This document shows positions 8,479 to 15,934 of a stretch of DNA of 35,142 nucleotides, in pieces. The notes under the pieces are model-generated. The model made no database searches. It saw only the letters and a list, made by a program, of their open reading frames with translations, and had not been told where the DNA came from. The stretch spans positions 1-35,142 of the forward strand of contig JABHIE010000011.1 of the NCBI GenBank assembly GCA_018671175.1, in the 5' to 3' direction. Within the stretch, counting starts at the first letter, position 1; the number at the start of each line of letters is the position of its first letter. A program made the translations under genes and the position numbers. The stretch is from Planctomycetota bacterium (GTDB taxonomy: Bacteria > Planctomycetota > UBA1135).

Positions 8479-9192
8479 TTGACTGGCAAATCCACCCGCC
8501 GCATTTTATTCGTTGGCGGCTCCGACCCTGAGATGGGCGCAGGTTTGCAGATGGATACCCGCATGGCTGGCGTGGTGGGCTGTGAATGTATTTCTGTATC
8601 GACTTCTGAGACTTTTCAAGACAAAGATGGTTTGCATTCTGTTGAGCCCACACCGATTGTTGCGTTTCAAGAATCGCTTGCGCGTGCTTTCTCGCATGAT
8701 TTAGATGCGATTAAAACGGGAGCGATGGCAACCGATGCGCATGTGAAATGCCTGGCTGAGTTTTTAGATTTATACCCAGGCATTCCGCTTGTCGTTGATC
8801 CGGTTGGCGCCGCCACAAAAACGGCAAAGCCTGATGCCGTCTTGCTAACCGCTGCTGGCAAAGCCGCAATGGTGCGATTGCTTTTTCCGCAAGCTACGGT
8901 TGTAACCCCTAATTTGTTTGAATACGCCGACGGTTACGATTACGCACAATGCAAAGCCGTCTACCTCAAAGGCGGTCATGGTGCTGACCCAGACCTAGTG
9001 GTCGATGTGCTGATTGAAGACGGCCTAGAGACCGCTCGGCTTGAGCACCCAAGGATTGCCGGAGCAACTGCCATCCATGGTACGGGGTGTGCTTTAGGTA
9101 GCTTGATGGCTTGCGCGTTGAGCCAAGGGCTAGAGTTGCGAGAGAGCGTGCGTCAAGTTAAGACGCAGCTCATTCGTTTCTTAGAGAGTTAA
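8479..9192 (+). CDS. thiD: ThiD-like hydroxymethylpyrimidine/phosphomethylpyrimidine kinase family protein
   Basis: The 237-residue protein belongs to the ribokinase-like ThiD family. Visible family marks are GSDPEMGAGLQMD (usually GSDPSGGAGIQAD), DAIKTGAMAT, VVDPV, VVTPNLFE, KGGHG and the anion-hole motif HGTGCALGSL with its Cys. The protein is about 25 residues shorter than E. coli ThiD, mainly in the helical region after TPNL. The start is TTG 8479, with AAGGTGA ending 10 nt upstream right behind the fabI stop. No ATG fits the N-terminus. Thiamine pyrimidine phosphorylation is the likely role. Met replaces Ala in the QAD motif, so a related substrate is possible. It is probably cotranscribed with fabI. 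Confidence 0.75.
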   Translation: MTGKSTRRILFVGGSDPEMGAGLQMDTRMAGVVGCECISVSTSETFQDKDGLHSVEPTPIVAFQESLARAFSHDLDAIKTGAMATDAHVKCLAEFLDLYPGIPLVVDPVGAATKTAKPDAVLLTAAGKAAMVRLLFPQATVVTPNLFEYADGYDYAQCKAVYLKGGHGADPDLVVDVLIEDGLETARLEHPRIAGATAIHGTGCALGSLMACALSQGLELRESVRQVKTQLIRFLES

Positions 9193-9195
9193 TCC

Positions 9196-11889
9196 CTAGT
9201 AGTTTTTGACTAATCTAAAACCAATATTGCCCGCGCGATCCGCCGCGTAATTGTCATCGCGGTTTGCTGTGCGGCAAGTCGCACTCGATCCATTCCAGGC
9301 GCCACCACGGACGACATGTTGGCTCGCGCTGTTAGGGCCAGTTGGGTTTATGAGAGGGCTTACCGCGTAGTAAGACGGGTCATACCAGTCGTTGCACCAC
9401 TCTCGCACATTGCCGCTCATGTCGTAAAGGCCGAAGCCGTTTGGCGGGTAAAGCCCTACATTACAAATGCCGGTGGTACTGACATTCGAATCACTTGAAA
9501 CGCGGTCGTTACGGTTCCAGGGGTAGGCATAGTAAGGAGCGTAAGCGCCACCGCGCGCAGCGTATTCCCATTCGGCCTCGGTTGGAAGTCGCCAGCCATT
9601 ATTTGAGAATGTGCAAAGCCACGTCACAGGGTCGTAGCAGGGAGTAAGGCCATCTTGAATGCTACGCCAATTTGCGTAAATAGCAGCTCCGTACCAAGAC
9701 ATTTTGCAGGCTGCGTATTGACCCCTGCCCGTGAGAGGAGCGAAGGTTGCGCCGTTAAAGGAGATTGAGCTATAGGAAGATGATGCATTTGTATCACACA
9801 AGGCTTCAGTTGTACCTGCCAAGTACACGACACCGTAGGTATTTACGGTTACATCGCCGGCCGCATAAGCATCATTGAGGAATTCCGAATAGAGCTCATT
9901 CGTGCATTCGTATGGGTTGATGTCGATTACGTCAACATACACATTATGCAGAGGTAGCTCATCAGAGGTGCCTCCTGAGGCCAAACCGTGATCGCCCATT
10001 TCAAAAGTGAAGGCGGAAGCTCTAATTTCAAAACCACCGACTAGCACATCAAAGGTGGCGTCTGGGTCAGTAACAATGACATCGTAAAACCCGGTTGGTG
10101 CTGTAGTATCGATGACGCCGCTGATGAGCCGGCCGTCAAAAGAAATCGTGCTGTTGGTTGGGTAGAGGGTGCTTGCCCCCATTACAAATCGAAGCGTTGC
10201 GCCTTGGTCGATAAATTCACCGCTTACTGAAAACGAGGCGTCACGCCCACTTGGTGTTACGGAAGGGTCGCAATTGATTATGACTGGGTCCATGGGTGTG
10301 ACATGAAATCCATCCAGTAATTCTCCGCGGACGCCACTCTCTTTGACCATGACAACCGAATAAGACCCCGCTGTCGCACCCGATAAATCGACTTCTCCCT
10401 CAAAGGATGTCGAACTGCCATAAACCGCAGAATAAAATGGAAAAGTCTGGGTCGCACTTTCAAGGAAAAGCTGGCTACTTGGGGCAAAATCAAGGCCTTG
10501 AATGTCGACGACGATTGTAGAACCTTGAGCGCCAGTATTTGGCGAAACCGAAGTGATTACAGGGGTCGCGTTTGATTCAACCACAAGAGCCAATGAATTT
10601 GTGAGGGAGCCTCTGTTTATGTTAGCCGCTTGGAACCAAACAGGCAGACCAGTTGTACCCGCCGGAATGGGCGCGTTGAGCACTGCAACGCCGTTGTGGT
10701 CAGCTGTGATTGTTGGCAGCAAGGTTACGGGCGCTGACAAGTCGGCTGGGCCAAAAGGGCTAGGGATGGGGCCGGGCCCAGCTAGTGAATAGGCAACCTG
10801 AATAGTGTCGCCCGCCATTCCGCCACTGGCTTGGATTCTGGCTGTAGTACCCTCAAAAAAATTCGTAATGTAGAGAGGCGGTGTTGGAACTGGCCTGACT
10901 AAACGGAAGCCAAGGTTTAGCGGAAAGCCGGGATGTTGTCCTTGGGCGCTGAAGCTATAACGATTAGCGGTGCGAAGAGTGCTTGCTAACCCTGCGCTGA
11001 AGCTAGCACCACGATCAACACAATATTGCCCCGCTGTCGCTGGGCCTGTCGGATTGATGGATGCGCTAACGGAGTAGTAATCTGGATCCCACCAATCGTT
11101 GCACATTTCTCGCACATTGCCGATCATGTCGTAAAGGCCGAAGCCGTTTGCCATGTCGACGCCCGCTGGCTGCTGGTTGCCATCGTAATAACCGACTGGT
11201 GTTGCGCCGCCAAAGACTGAGTTTTCCCATGGGTCGCCCGAGCCTGCGTGATTCGCTTGGCCGGAACTTACAGTGTTTCCCCAAGGGTAGAGCGAATAGT
11301 TGCTTTGGTTTCCTCGCGCTGCATATTCCCATTGGGCCTCGGTAGGCAAGCGATAGCCATCTGCGTTAGGGTTGATGCTCCAGTCGGATGGATTGTAAAA
11401 AGTGGTGTATCCATCTCGCTCGCTCAACCAGTTGGCGTACATGCGAGCGCCATAAACAGTGATCTTGTTTACAGGGAAATTCCGTCGGCTTCCTGACCCC
11501 CCGTAATTGGTGGGGTTAAAACCGAACCCGTATGTTATTGATACATTAGAAGGGGGGTACTGGCTGGCTCTGACTGCCGCTAAAGATTCTTGGCCTCCCG
11601 TTGAGAGCATGACATAGTCTTCGTACTGCGGTACTTCGACTTGGCCAGCTATTGCGTTTAAAAAAGTTGTGAATCGAATCACTGAGACTTCGTGGGTATC
11701 CATCCAGAATGGCGAGAGCGTGACATCGTGCAGAGGTGATTCATTGGCCTCGCCTGTGCCCGAATGATCACCCATGGTGAAGGTTCCGCCGGGGATGTAA
11801 ACAAACTCACCATGCTCAACTTGACTGAAAGCCGGTGATGCTAAGAGGAGGACGGCAACAGTAGCCGTAAATTTATGGAGTAAACGCAT
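9196..11889 (-). CDS. Secreted protein with two SUMF1 (formylglycine-generating-enzyme-like) domains separated by TIG-like domains
   Basis: The 897-residue protein starts with a clear signal peptide (MRLLHKFTATVAVLLLASPAFS). SUMF1 domain 1 (about 28-333) has FVYIPGGTFTMGD, YRLPTEAQWEYAARG, GLYDMIGNVREMCNDW and NLGFRLVR. A linker of about 300 residues includes at least one IPT/TIG-like beta domain (PVITSVSPNTGAQGSTIVVDIQG). SUMF1 domain 2 (about 628-897) has GWRLPTEAEWEYAARGG, GLYDMSGNVREWCNDWYD and NIGFRLVK. The two active cysteines of true formylglycine-generating enzymes are not both kept: domain 2 has Gly867 and Cys872, domain 1 has neither. A binding or structural role is therefore more likely than sulfatase activation. 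No sulfatase gene is nearby. It ends 3 nt from the convergent thiD. Confidence 0.88.
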   Translation of the reverse strand: MRLLHKFTATVAVLLLASPAFSQVEHGEFVYIPGGTFTMGDHSGTGEANESPLHDVTLSPFWMDTHEVSVIRFTTFLNAIAGQVEVPQYEDYVMLSTGGQESLAAVRASQYPPSNVSITYGFGFNPTNYGGSGSRRNFPVNKITVYGARMYANWLSERDGYTTFYNPSDWSINPNADGYRLPTEAQWEYAARGNQSNYSLYPWGNTVSSGQANHAGSGDPWENSVFGGATPVGYYDGNQQPAGVDMANGFGLYDMIGNVREMCNDWWDPDYYSVSASINPTGPATAGQYCVDRGASFSAGLASTLRTANRYSFSAQGQHPGFPLNLGFRLVRPVPTPPLYITNFFEGTTARIQASGGMAGDTIQVAYSLAGPGPIPSPFGPADLSAPVTLLPTITADHNGVAVLNAPIPAGTTGLPVWFQAANINRGSLTNSLALVVESNATPVITSVSPNTGAQGSTIVVDIQGLDFAPSSQLFLESATQTFPFYSAVYGSSTSFEGEVDLSGATAGSYSVVMVKESGVRGELLDGFHVTPMDPVIINCDPSVTPSGRDASFSVSGEFIDQGATLRFVMGASTLYPTNSTISFDGRLISGVIDTTAPTGFYDVIVTDPDATFDVLVGGFEIRASAFTFEMGDHGLASGGTSDELPLHNVYVDVIDINPYECTNELYSEFLNDAYAAGDVTVNTYGVVYLAGTTEALCDTNASSSYSSISFNGATFAPLTGRGQYAACKMSWYGAAIYANWRSIQDGLTPCYDPVTWLCTFSNNGWRLPTEAEWEYAARGGAYAPYYAYPWNRNDRVSSDSNVSTTGICNVGLYPPNGFGLYDMSGNVREWCNDWYDPSYYAVSPLINPTGPNSASQHVVRGGAWNGSSATCRTANRDDNYAADRAGNIGFRLVKNY

Positions 11890-12010
11890 TATTTGAGTGT
11901 ATTGTTTTCTTGGATATAGGGTTGGGGAGTATTTCGATATCTCGATTTGGCGATGAATGGTTTGGGGTTGATGATCTAAGGTGGGAGGTCGCCTCTTCGG
12001 AATTCATTGC

Positions 12011-12041
12011 ATCGATTGCCTCCGGCAATGATTGATATACT
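12011..12041 (+). promoter_or_regulatory. Inverted repeat and -10-like box directly before the restriction gene
   Basis: ATTGCC (12015-12020), TCC, then GGCAAT (12024-12029) form a perfect 6-bp inverted repeat. It extends to ATC/GAT across a bulged G. A TATACT box (12036-12041) lies 6 nt before the ATG at 12048, so a transcript would begin at or next to the start codon. The -35 position overlaps the inverted repeat and has no good consensus. The layout resembles an operator lying on a promoter, but this is inferred from spacing alone. The rest of the 158-nt gap upstream (11890-12010) holds the start region of the SUMF1 gene and one more TGATCT at 11972. Confidence 0.4.
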
Positions 12042-12047
12042 TAAAGC

Positions 12048-12824
12048 ATGCTAAATACAGATAGATACTGGAATTTTGAATCGTTAATAAAGCAGTCGAA
12101 AGCTATTGAAGGCAAATGGGTGGAATCTTTAGCCTCACGGGAAATCCCTCCTTATGATGCGCAGAAGCAAAAGTCTTTTTTTGGATTGTTGATTGAAGAG
12201 TGCCTTGGCATTGCTCCCAATACGCGCGCCGAACCTGATATATCCGATTTAGGAATTGAAATAAAGGTGTCAGGTTTTAAACAGCTTTCTGGGGAAGGTG
12301 GTCTTAATGCAAAAGAGCGCTTGGTTTTTGGATTAATCGATTATTTGGATGTGGCAAAGAGTGAAAGGCTCGTGGACTTGAAAATCTGGAATAAAATAAA
12401 AAGGCAGCTCATTTTTATTTATGAATACAAAAAATCGATGAATGTGCGTTTTGTGCATTCTTTTTTATGGGAGCCTTCAGGTCAAGAAGTGGCTATATTA
12501 GAGGCAGATTATGCCATTCTGCGAACCGCCGTTATTCAGGGTGAGCATCTTTCGGGTAAGGGCTTTTCGGCACTAGATAATTTTCCGAAGCACCCCGGGA
12601 AGCATTACTCGAAATATCGTTCTGCGGGGCGGCAAGGCCTCGTTCCGCCCAGCAGCGAAGTCTCGCAGCATCCCGTACTCCATGATGCGGAGAAGCGTGG
12701 GTTAGGTATAAAAAACAGGTTTTTCACAAAGGTGGTCGCTGAGCAAATTGGTGCGCCTATGCTCAAATCGGGTAGTTCCGTTTGGATTGACCGTCGCGAT
12801 TTTTTTCGTCATTTGCCAGAATAA
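12048..12824 (+). CDS. Type II restriction endonuclease of the MutH/Sau3AI fold
   Basis: The 258-residue protein carries the MutH-type metal site Asp64-x6-Glu71-x-Lys73 in PDISDLGIEIKV, the same spacing as in MutH and Sau3AI (D-x6-E-x-K). A Glu in the preceding helix (FFGLLIEECLG, about 44-54) and the strand RQLIFIYEYKK (about 119-129) also fit that fold. The endpoint of the family's C-terminal region (RGLGIKNRFFTKVVAEQIG) is plausible. It would make double-strand cuts at a short unmethylated site, with the methyltransferase gene that follows 74 nt later providing protection. Codon use is more AT-rich than in the flanking housekeeping genes, consistent with horizontal transfer. The ATG has essentially no leader if the TATACT box is the promoter. 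Confidence 0.72.
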   Translation: MLNTDRYWNFESLIKQSKAIEGKWVESLASREIPPYDAQKQKSFFGLLIEECLGIAPNTRAEPDISDLGIEIKVSGFKQLSGEGGLNAKERLVFGLIDYLDVAKSERLVDLKIWNKIKRQLIFIYEYKKSMNVRFVHSFLWEPSGQEVAILEADYAILRTAVIQGEHLSGKGFSALDNFPKHPGKHYSKYRSAGRQGLVPPSSEVSQHPVLHDAEKRGLGIKNRFFTKVVAEQIGAPMLKSGSSVWIDRRDFFRHLPE

Positions 12825-12841
12825 ATCAGAACTAATCGATT

Positions 12842-12876
12842 TGATCTTGATTTACTGATCTTGTAAAGTATGATCT
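12842..12876 (+). repeat. Three TGATCT repeats between the restriction and methyltransferase genes
   Basis: TGATCT occurs at 12842-12847, 12856-12861 and 12871-12876, with start-to-start spacing of 14 and 15 nt. All three lie in the 74-nt gap before the methyltransferase ATG. Each contains GATC. The arrangement suggests protein-binding or methylation-sensitive control of the methyltransferase gene. This is inference; the repeats themselves are plain in the sequence. Confidence 0.6.
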
Positions 12877-12898
12877 GTTTTGAACAAACAGGATTGAC

Positions 12899-14710
12899 AT
12901 GAGAAAAGAAAAATTAACAGCCATCGACTTTTTCTGCGGCGCAGGAGGCTTTTCAGAAGGCTTGCGTCAGCAAGGGTTTAGCGTAATCAAAGGGTTTGAC
13001 AATTGGCGCCCTGCCCTGATGAGCCATAATCTTAATCACGACCTCGAGGACAGCGTCTTTGACATTCTAGCTCTCGAAAACGCAAATCCCGAAGAGATTG
13101 CGGCCGACAATCTTGAATTTGTTCCCGACTCGGCCGTCGTCGTTGGCAGCCCGCCATGTGTTTCTTTTTCGATGGCCAATAAAGCTGGCAAGGCGGCAAA
13201 GGGTCTAGGAATCCGTCTTATTGAGGCTTACTTGCGTACGGTTGCCGTCAAGAAGCATAAGCCCGGCAGTGTCTTGCAAGCTTGGCTCATGGAAAATGTT
13301 CCAAACTCGAGAAACTTTGTGAAAGAGATTTACACCTTCTCTAATCTAAAGTTAGGTCATTGGGCAAAATCGATTGGTAAACAACCCTCTGATGTGGCGT
13401 TGCGCGTAAGAAACAATGGCGCCGTCCTGTGTGCTGCTGATTACGGTTCTCCACAACGGCGTGAGCGTTTTGTTTGTGGTGAGTGGGTTGCCTCGGGTGA
13501 ATTTCCTCAGCCGCCCGTCACTCATCAACCAGATAGTTATGTGAAGCTCGGCGATATCTTAAGCGCGATGCCGAGCCCAATTCTGAAGCAGTCGTCCCGA
13601 AAGAAATTTGTTGACCCTAATTACCCCCAATTCAAAATGAAGGGAAAGGATTTAGGCGATCAGTTTTACGATACAGGCGTTTATCGAGTTGAATGGCGTA
13701 GTGCAAAATACGCAAAAACCAATCACCCATTTATGGGTCGTATGGGTTTTCCTGAACATCTGCACAAGCCATGCCGCACGATTATGGCAACTCGATCCGC
13801 CTCGACTCGTGAGGCACTCATTTTTCCATCTGAATATAAGCGCCGAGGAGATGGCGAGTACCGCTTGCCTACAGTGCGGGAAGCAGCCACCTTGATGGGT
13901 TTCCCTTGGGCTTATCAGTTCCTGGGTAGCGAGGGCACAAAGTGGAAGCAAATCGGCAATGCCGTTTGTCCACAAATGAGTGCAGCGCTTGCGGCTCATA
14001 TTCGCATTTTGATGGGGAAGCGGCAATTAAAGCCATCTATGGACAGTTTGTTGGCTCACGGTGTTGTTGATAATTTAAATACATTTCAACCGAGAGTGTT
14101 TGACAAGCCGCCTAAGAAAAAGAAGGGCGCTAAGTTCCGTCGCCACCCATTTAAGTCAGGCAATATTACGATTGCGTTGACAAATTTCTTGCCTAATCCT
14201 GATGGCAAGGGTGGCACAACACCTGGCGAGCGCTGGTATCCGGTGGCTTTCTTGGGCGCAGGGAAGAGCTATTCTGTGCAGTTGCTTGGCGAAGAGAATC
14301 AGAATGCCGCAGAAGCGTTGCTGCAGAATCGTATGGGCCGTGCATCAATGAGTCGTTTTAAGAAAGAACTCAATCGACGATTTTTGGTCAATCTGTCTAC
14401 AGGTGATCATTTACAAAAGGTGTTGCAAGAGAACCGCAGCCTGAAGGGTTGCCCGCACCCTGTTGACTTAATCGACGAGATGGCCGAATTTATGGTCGCC
14501 CAATGTAACGGCGAATCTCTAGAGCGAGTTTCGGGTGAACAAATCTTGGCCAAAGGAGAGGTCCCGTTGCAGCAGGTCATGGCCGTATATGCCATCTCAA
14601 GCTTAGTGGAGCGTATTACGGGAAGTCACAACTGGAAGCAAATCTCGACAGAGGCGAAAAAGTCTTGGCGAGTACTTCCGTTGGTTCAGAAAGCCTTGCC
14701 GTTGAAGTAA
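12899..14710 (+). CDS. DNA (cytosine-5-)-methyltransferase with C-terminal extension
   Basis: The 603-residue protein methylates cytosine C5 in DNA. The conserved motifs are all present: I, DFFCGAGGFSEG (10-21); IV, GSPPCVSFS with catalytic Cys87; VI, ENV at 132-134; VIII, QRRERF at 186-191; the target-recognition region between about 200 and 290; IX near RTIMATRSAS; and X, QIGNAVCPQM at 351-360. Typical enzymes end soon after motif X (about residue 375). Here about 230 residues follow. They begin with a very basic stretch (KPPKKKKGAKFRR) and have no recognised domain. The ATG at 12899 has AGGA 5 nt upstream. It pairs with the restriction nuclease before it. Its stop lies 7 nt from the end of the convergent dGTPase gene. 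Confidence 0.93.
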   Translation: MRKEKLTAIDFFCGAGGFSEGLRQQGFSVIKGFDNWRPALMSHNLNHDLEDSVFDILALENANPEEIAADNLEFVPDSAVVVGSPPCVSFSMANKAGKAAKGLGIRLIEAYLRTVAVKKHKPGSVLQAWLMENVPNSRNFVKEIYTFSNLKLGHWAKSIGKQPSDVALRVRNNGAVLCAADYGSPQRRERFVCGEWVASGEFPQPPVTHQPDSYVKLGDILSAMPSPILKQSSRKKFVDPNYPQFKMKGKDLGDQFYDTGVYRVEWRSAKYAKTNHPFMGRMGFPEHLHKPCRTIMATRSASTREALIFPSEYKRRGDGEYRLPTVREAATLMGFPWAYQFLGSEGTKWKQIGNAVCPQMSAALAAHIRILMGKRQLKPSMDSLLAHGVVDNLNTFQPRVFDKPPKKKKGAKFRRHPFKSGNITIALTNFLPNPDGKGGTTPGERWYPVAFLGAGKSYSVQLLGEENQNAAEALLQNRMGRASMSRFKKELNRRFLVNLSTGDHLQKVLQENRSLKGCPHPVDLIDEMAEFMVAQCNGESLERVSGEQILAKGEVPLQQVMAVYAISSLVERITGSHNWKQISTEAKKSWRVLPLVQKALPLK

Positions 14711-14717
14711 TAGACAA

Positions 14718-15854
14718 TCAATAACTCGGCAAAACCCCCAACTCCCGGGCCACTTTCTCAACATACCGATCCGTCATCCCGCTCACATAATCGCAAACAG
14801 CGCGGTCGTTTGAATCGGCGGTTTCGAAATACCGTTTGGGGACTTTGCTTAAATCATTCTGCAGAGCGCAGAATAAGTGCTCAAGCAAATCCGTTGAGCG
14901 GCGGATGTGCCAATTGACCTCATCTCGGAAATAGAGGTGCTCATACAAATACTTGTGCAAAGCGCCGACCTGCTTGGCGAAATCAGGTGAATGCCCGATC
15001 AGCGGTTTTGAGCAAGTTTGCGCGGCGTGCGTGTCGCTTGGCTTGAATTCGTCAAGCCGGCGCTGAGTCTCGATTTGCAAATCGCCGATGGTTTGGCCGA
15101 GCAATTCATTTGCCGTGCGGCGCCACAGAAGTTGGCCATCTTTAAGGTTGGGGTGTCGTTTGCGAGATTCAGCTAGGCTGCGATTCCAGAGCTCAAGATG
15201 CTCATCCATGTGCATCGGGTCAAGGATGCCCTCGCGCAACCCATCATCAACATCATGAAAGTGATAGGCCGTCGAATCGGCGTGGTCGACAAGCATGGCT
15301 TCAAGCGAGGGGTGTCGCAAAGTCTCTCCAGAATCGGCGTCTTCTATTTCTTGATGCTTTTTGAGCCCCTCTTTAACCTCGTGCGTCAGATTGAGCCCAA
15401 GATAGTCAGGGGATCGATTTTCCAAAACATCAACCACTCGCAACGATTGCTTGTTGTGCGAAAAACCGCCCGCGTCTTGCATCAAAGCGTTGAGCGCGCG
15501 CTCGCCCGCATGACCAAACGGCGCGTGCCCCAAATCGTGCGAAATCGCCAATGCCTCGCACAAGGGCTCATTTAAATTCAGCGCGGACGCCAACGAGCGC
15601 GACACTTGCTGGACCTCAAGAGAGTGTGTCATCCGTGTGCGCTGATTGTCGCCAACATGGTTGATGAAAACCTGCGTTTTGTACATCATGCGCCGAAATG
15701 CTTTTGAATGGATAATCCGATCACGGTCGCGCTCAAACCGCGTGCGCCAGGCATCGGGGATCTCGGCGAACTCCCGCCCACGCGATTCAGACGACTGCAA
15801 CGCTGCAGGATGCAATTGTTGCGCTTCAAGAGCCTCTTTTTCCAAGCGATTCAT
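14718..15854 (-). CDS. dgt: Deoxyguanosinetriphosphate triphosphohydrolase-like protein (HD superfamily)
   Basis: The 378-residue protein has the HD-domain metal site His77 (RMTHSLEV), His106-Asp107 (ISHDLGHAPFGHAGE) and Asp193 (HADSTAYHFHD). Together with the N-terminal RDRDRIIHSKAFRRMMYKTQVF block these are diagnostic for dGTPase-like enzymes. The reaction is hydrolysis of dNTPs to deoxynucleosides and triphosphate, which controls dNTP pools. The length matches the shorter dGTPase-like class rather than E. coli Dgt (about 505). Substrate preference cannot be read from the sequence. It is convergent with the methyltransferase gene and divergent from aroF across 80 nt. Confidence 0.9.
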   Translation of the reverse strand: MNRLEKEALEAQQLHPAALQSSESRGREFAEIPDAWRTRFERDRDRIIHSKAFRRMMYKTQVFINHVGDNQRTRMTHSLEVQQVSRSLASALNLNEPLCEALAISHDLGHAPFGHAGERALNALMQDAGGFSHNKQSLRVVDVLENRSPDYLGLNLTHEVKEGLKKHQEIEDADSGETLRHPSLEAMLVDHADSTAYHFHDVDDGLREGILDPMHMDEHLELWNRSLAESRKRHPNLKDGQLLWRRTANELLGQTIGDLQIETQRRLDEFKPSDTHAAQTCSKPLIGHSPDFAKQVGALHKYLYEHLYFRDEVNWHIRRSTDLLEHLFCALQNDLSKVPKRYFETADSNDRAVCDYVSGMTDRYVEKVARELGVLPSY

Positions 15855-15934
15855 ACGGGAAGGATACCGAGAATCCGAGAATTCCGCTAAACTTCCTCGC
15901 TACGGAATACGCGGCCCCCCGCTGTTTTTACGCC

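Noticed and set aside
9196-11889. Calling the SUMF1 protein a formylglycine-generating enzyme
   Set aside because: Neither domain keeps both catalytic cysteines, and no sulfatase is present.
15911-15927. GCGG-CCCC-CCGC followed by T residues just before aroF, as an attenuator
   Set aside because: The stem is only 4 bp and there is no leader peptide or alternative fold.
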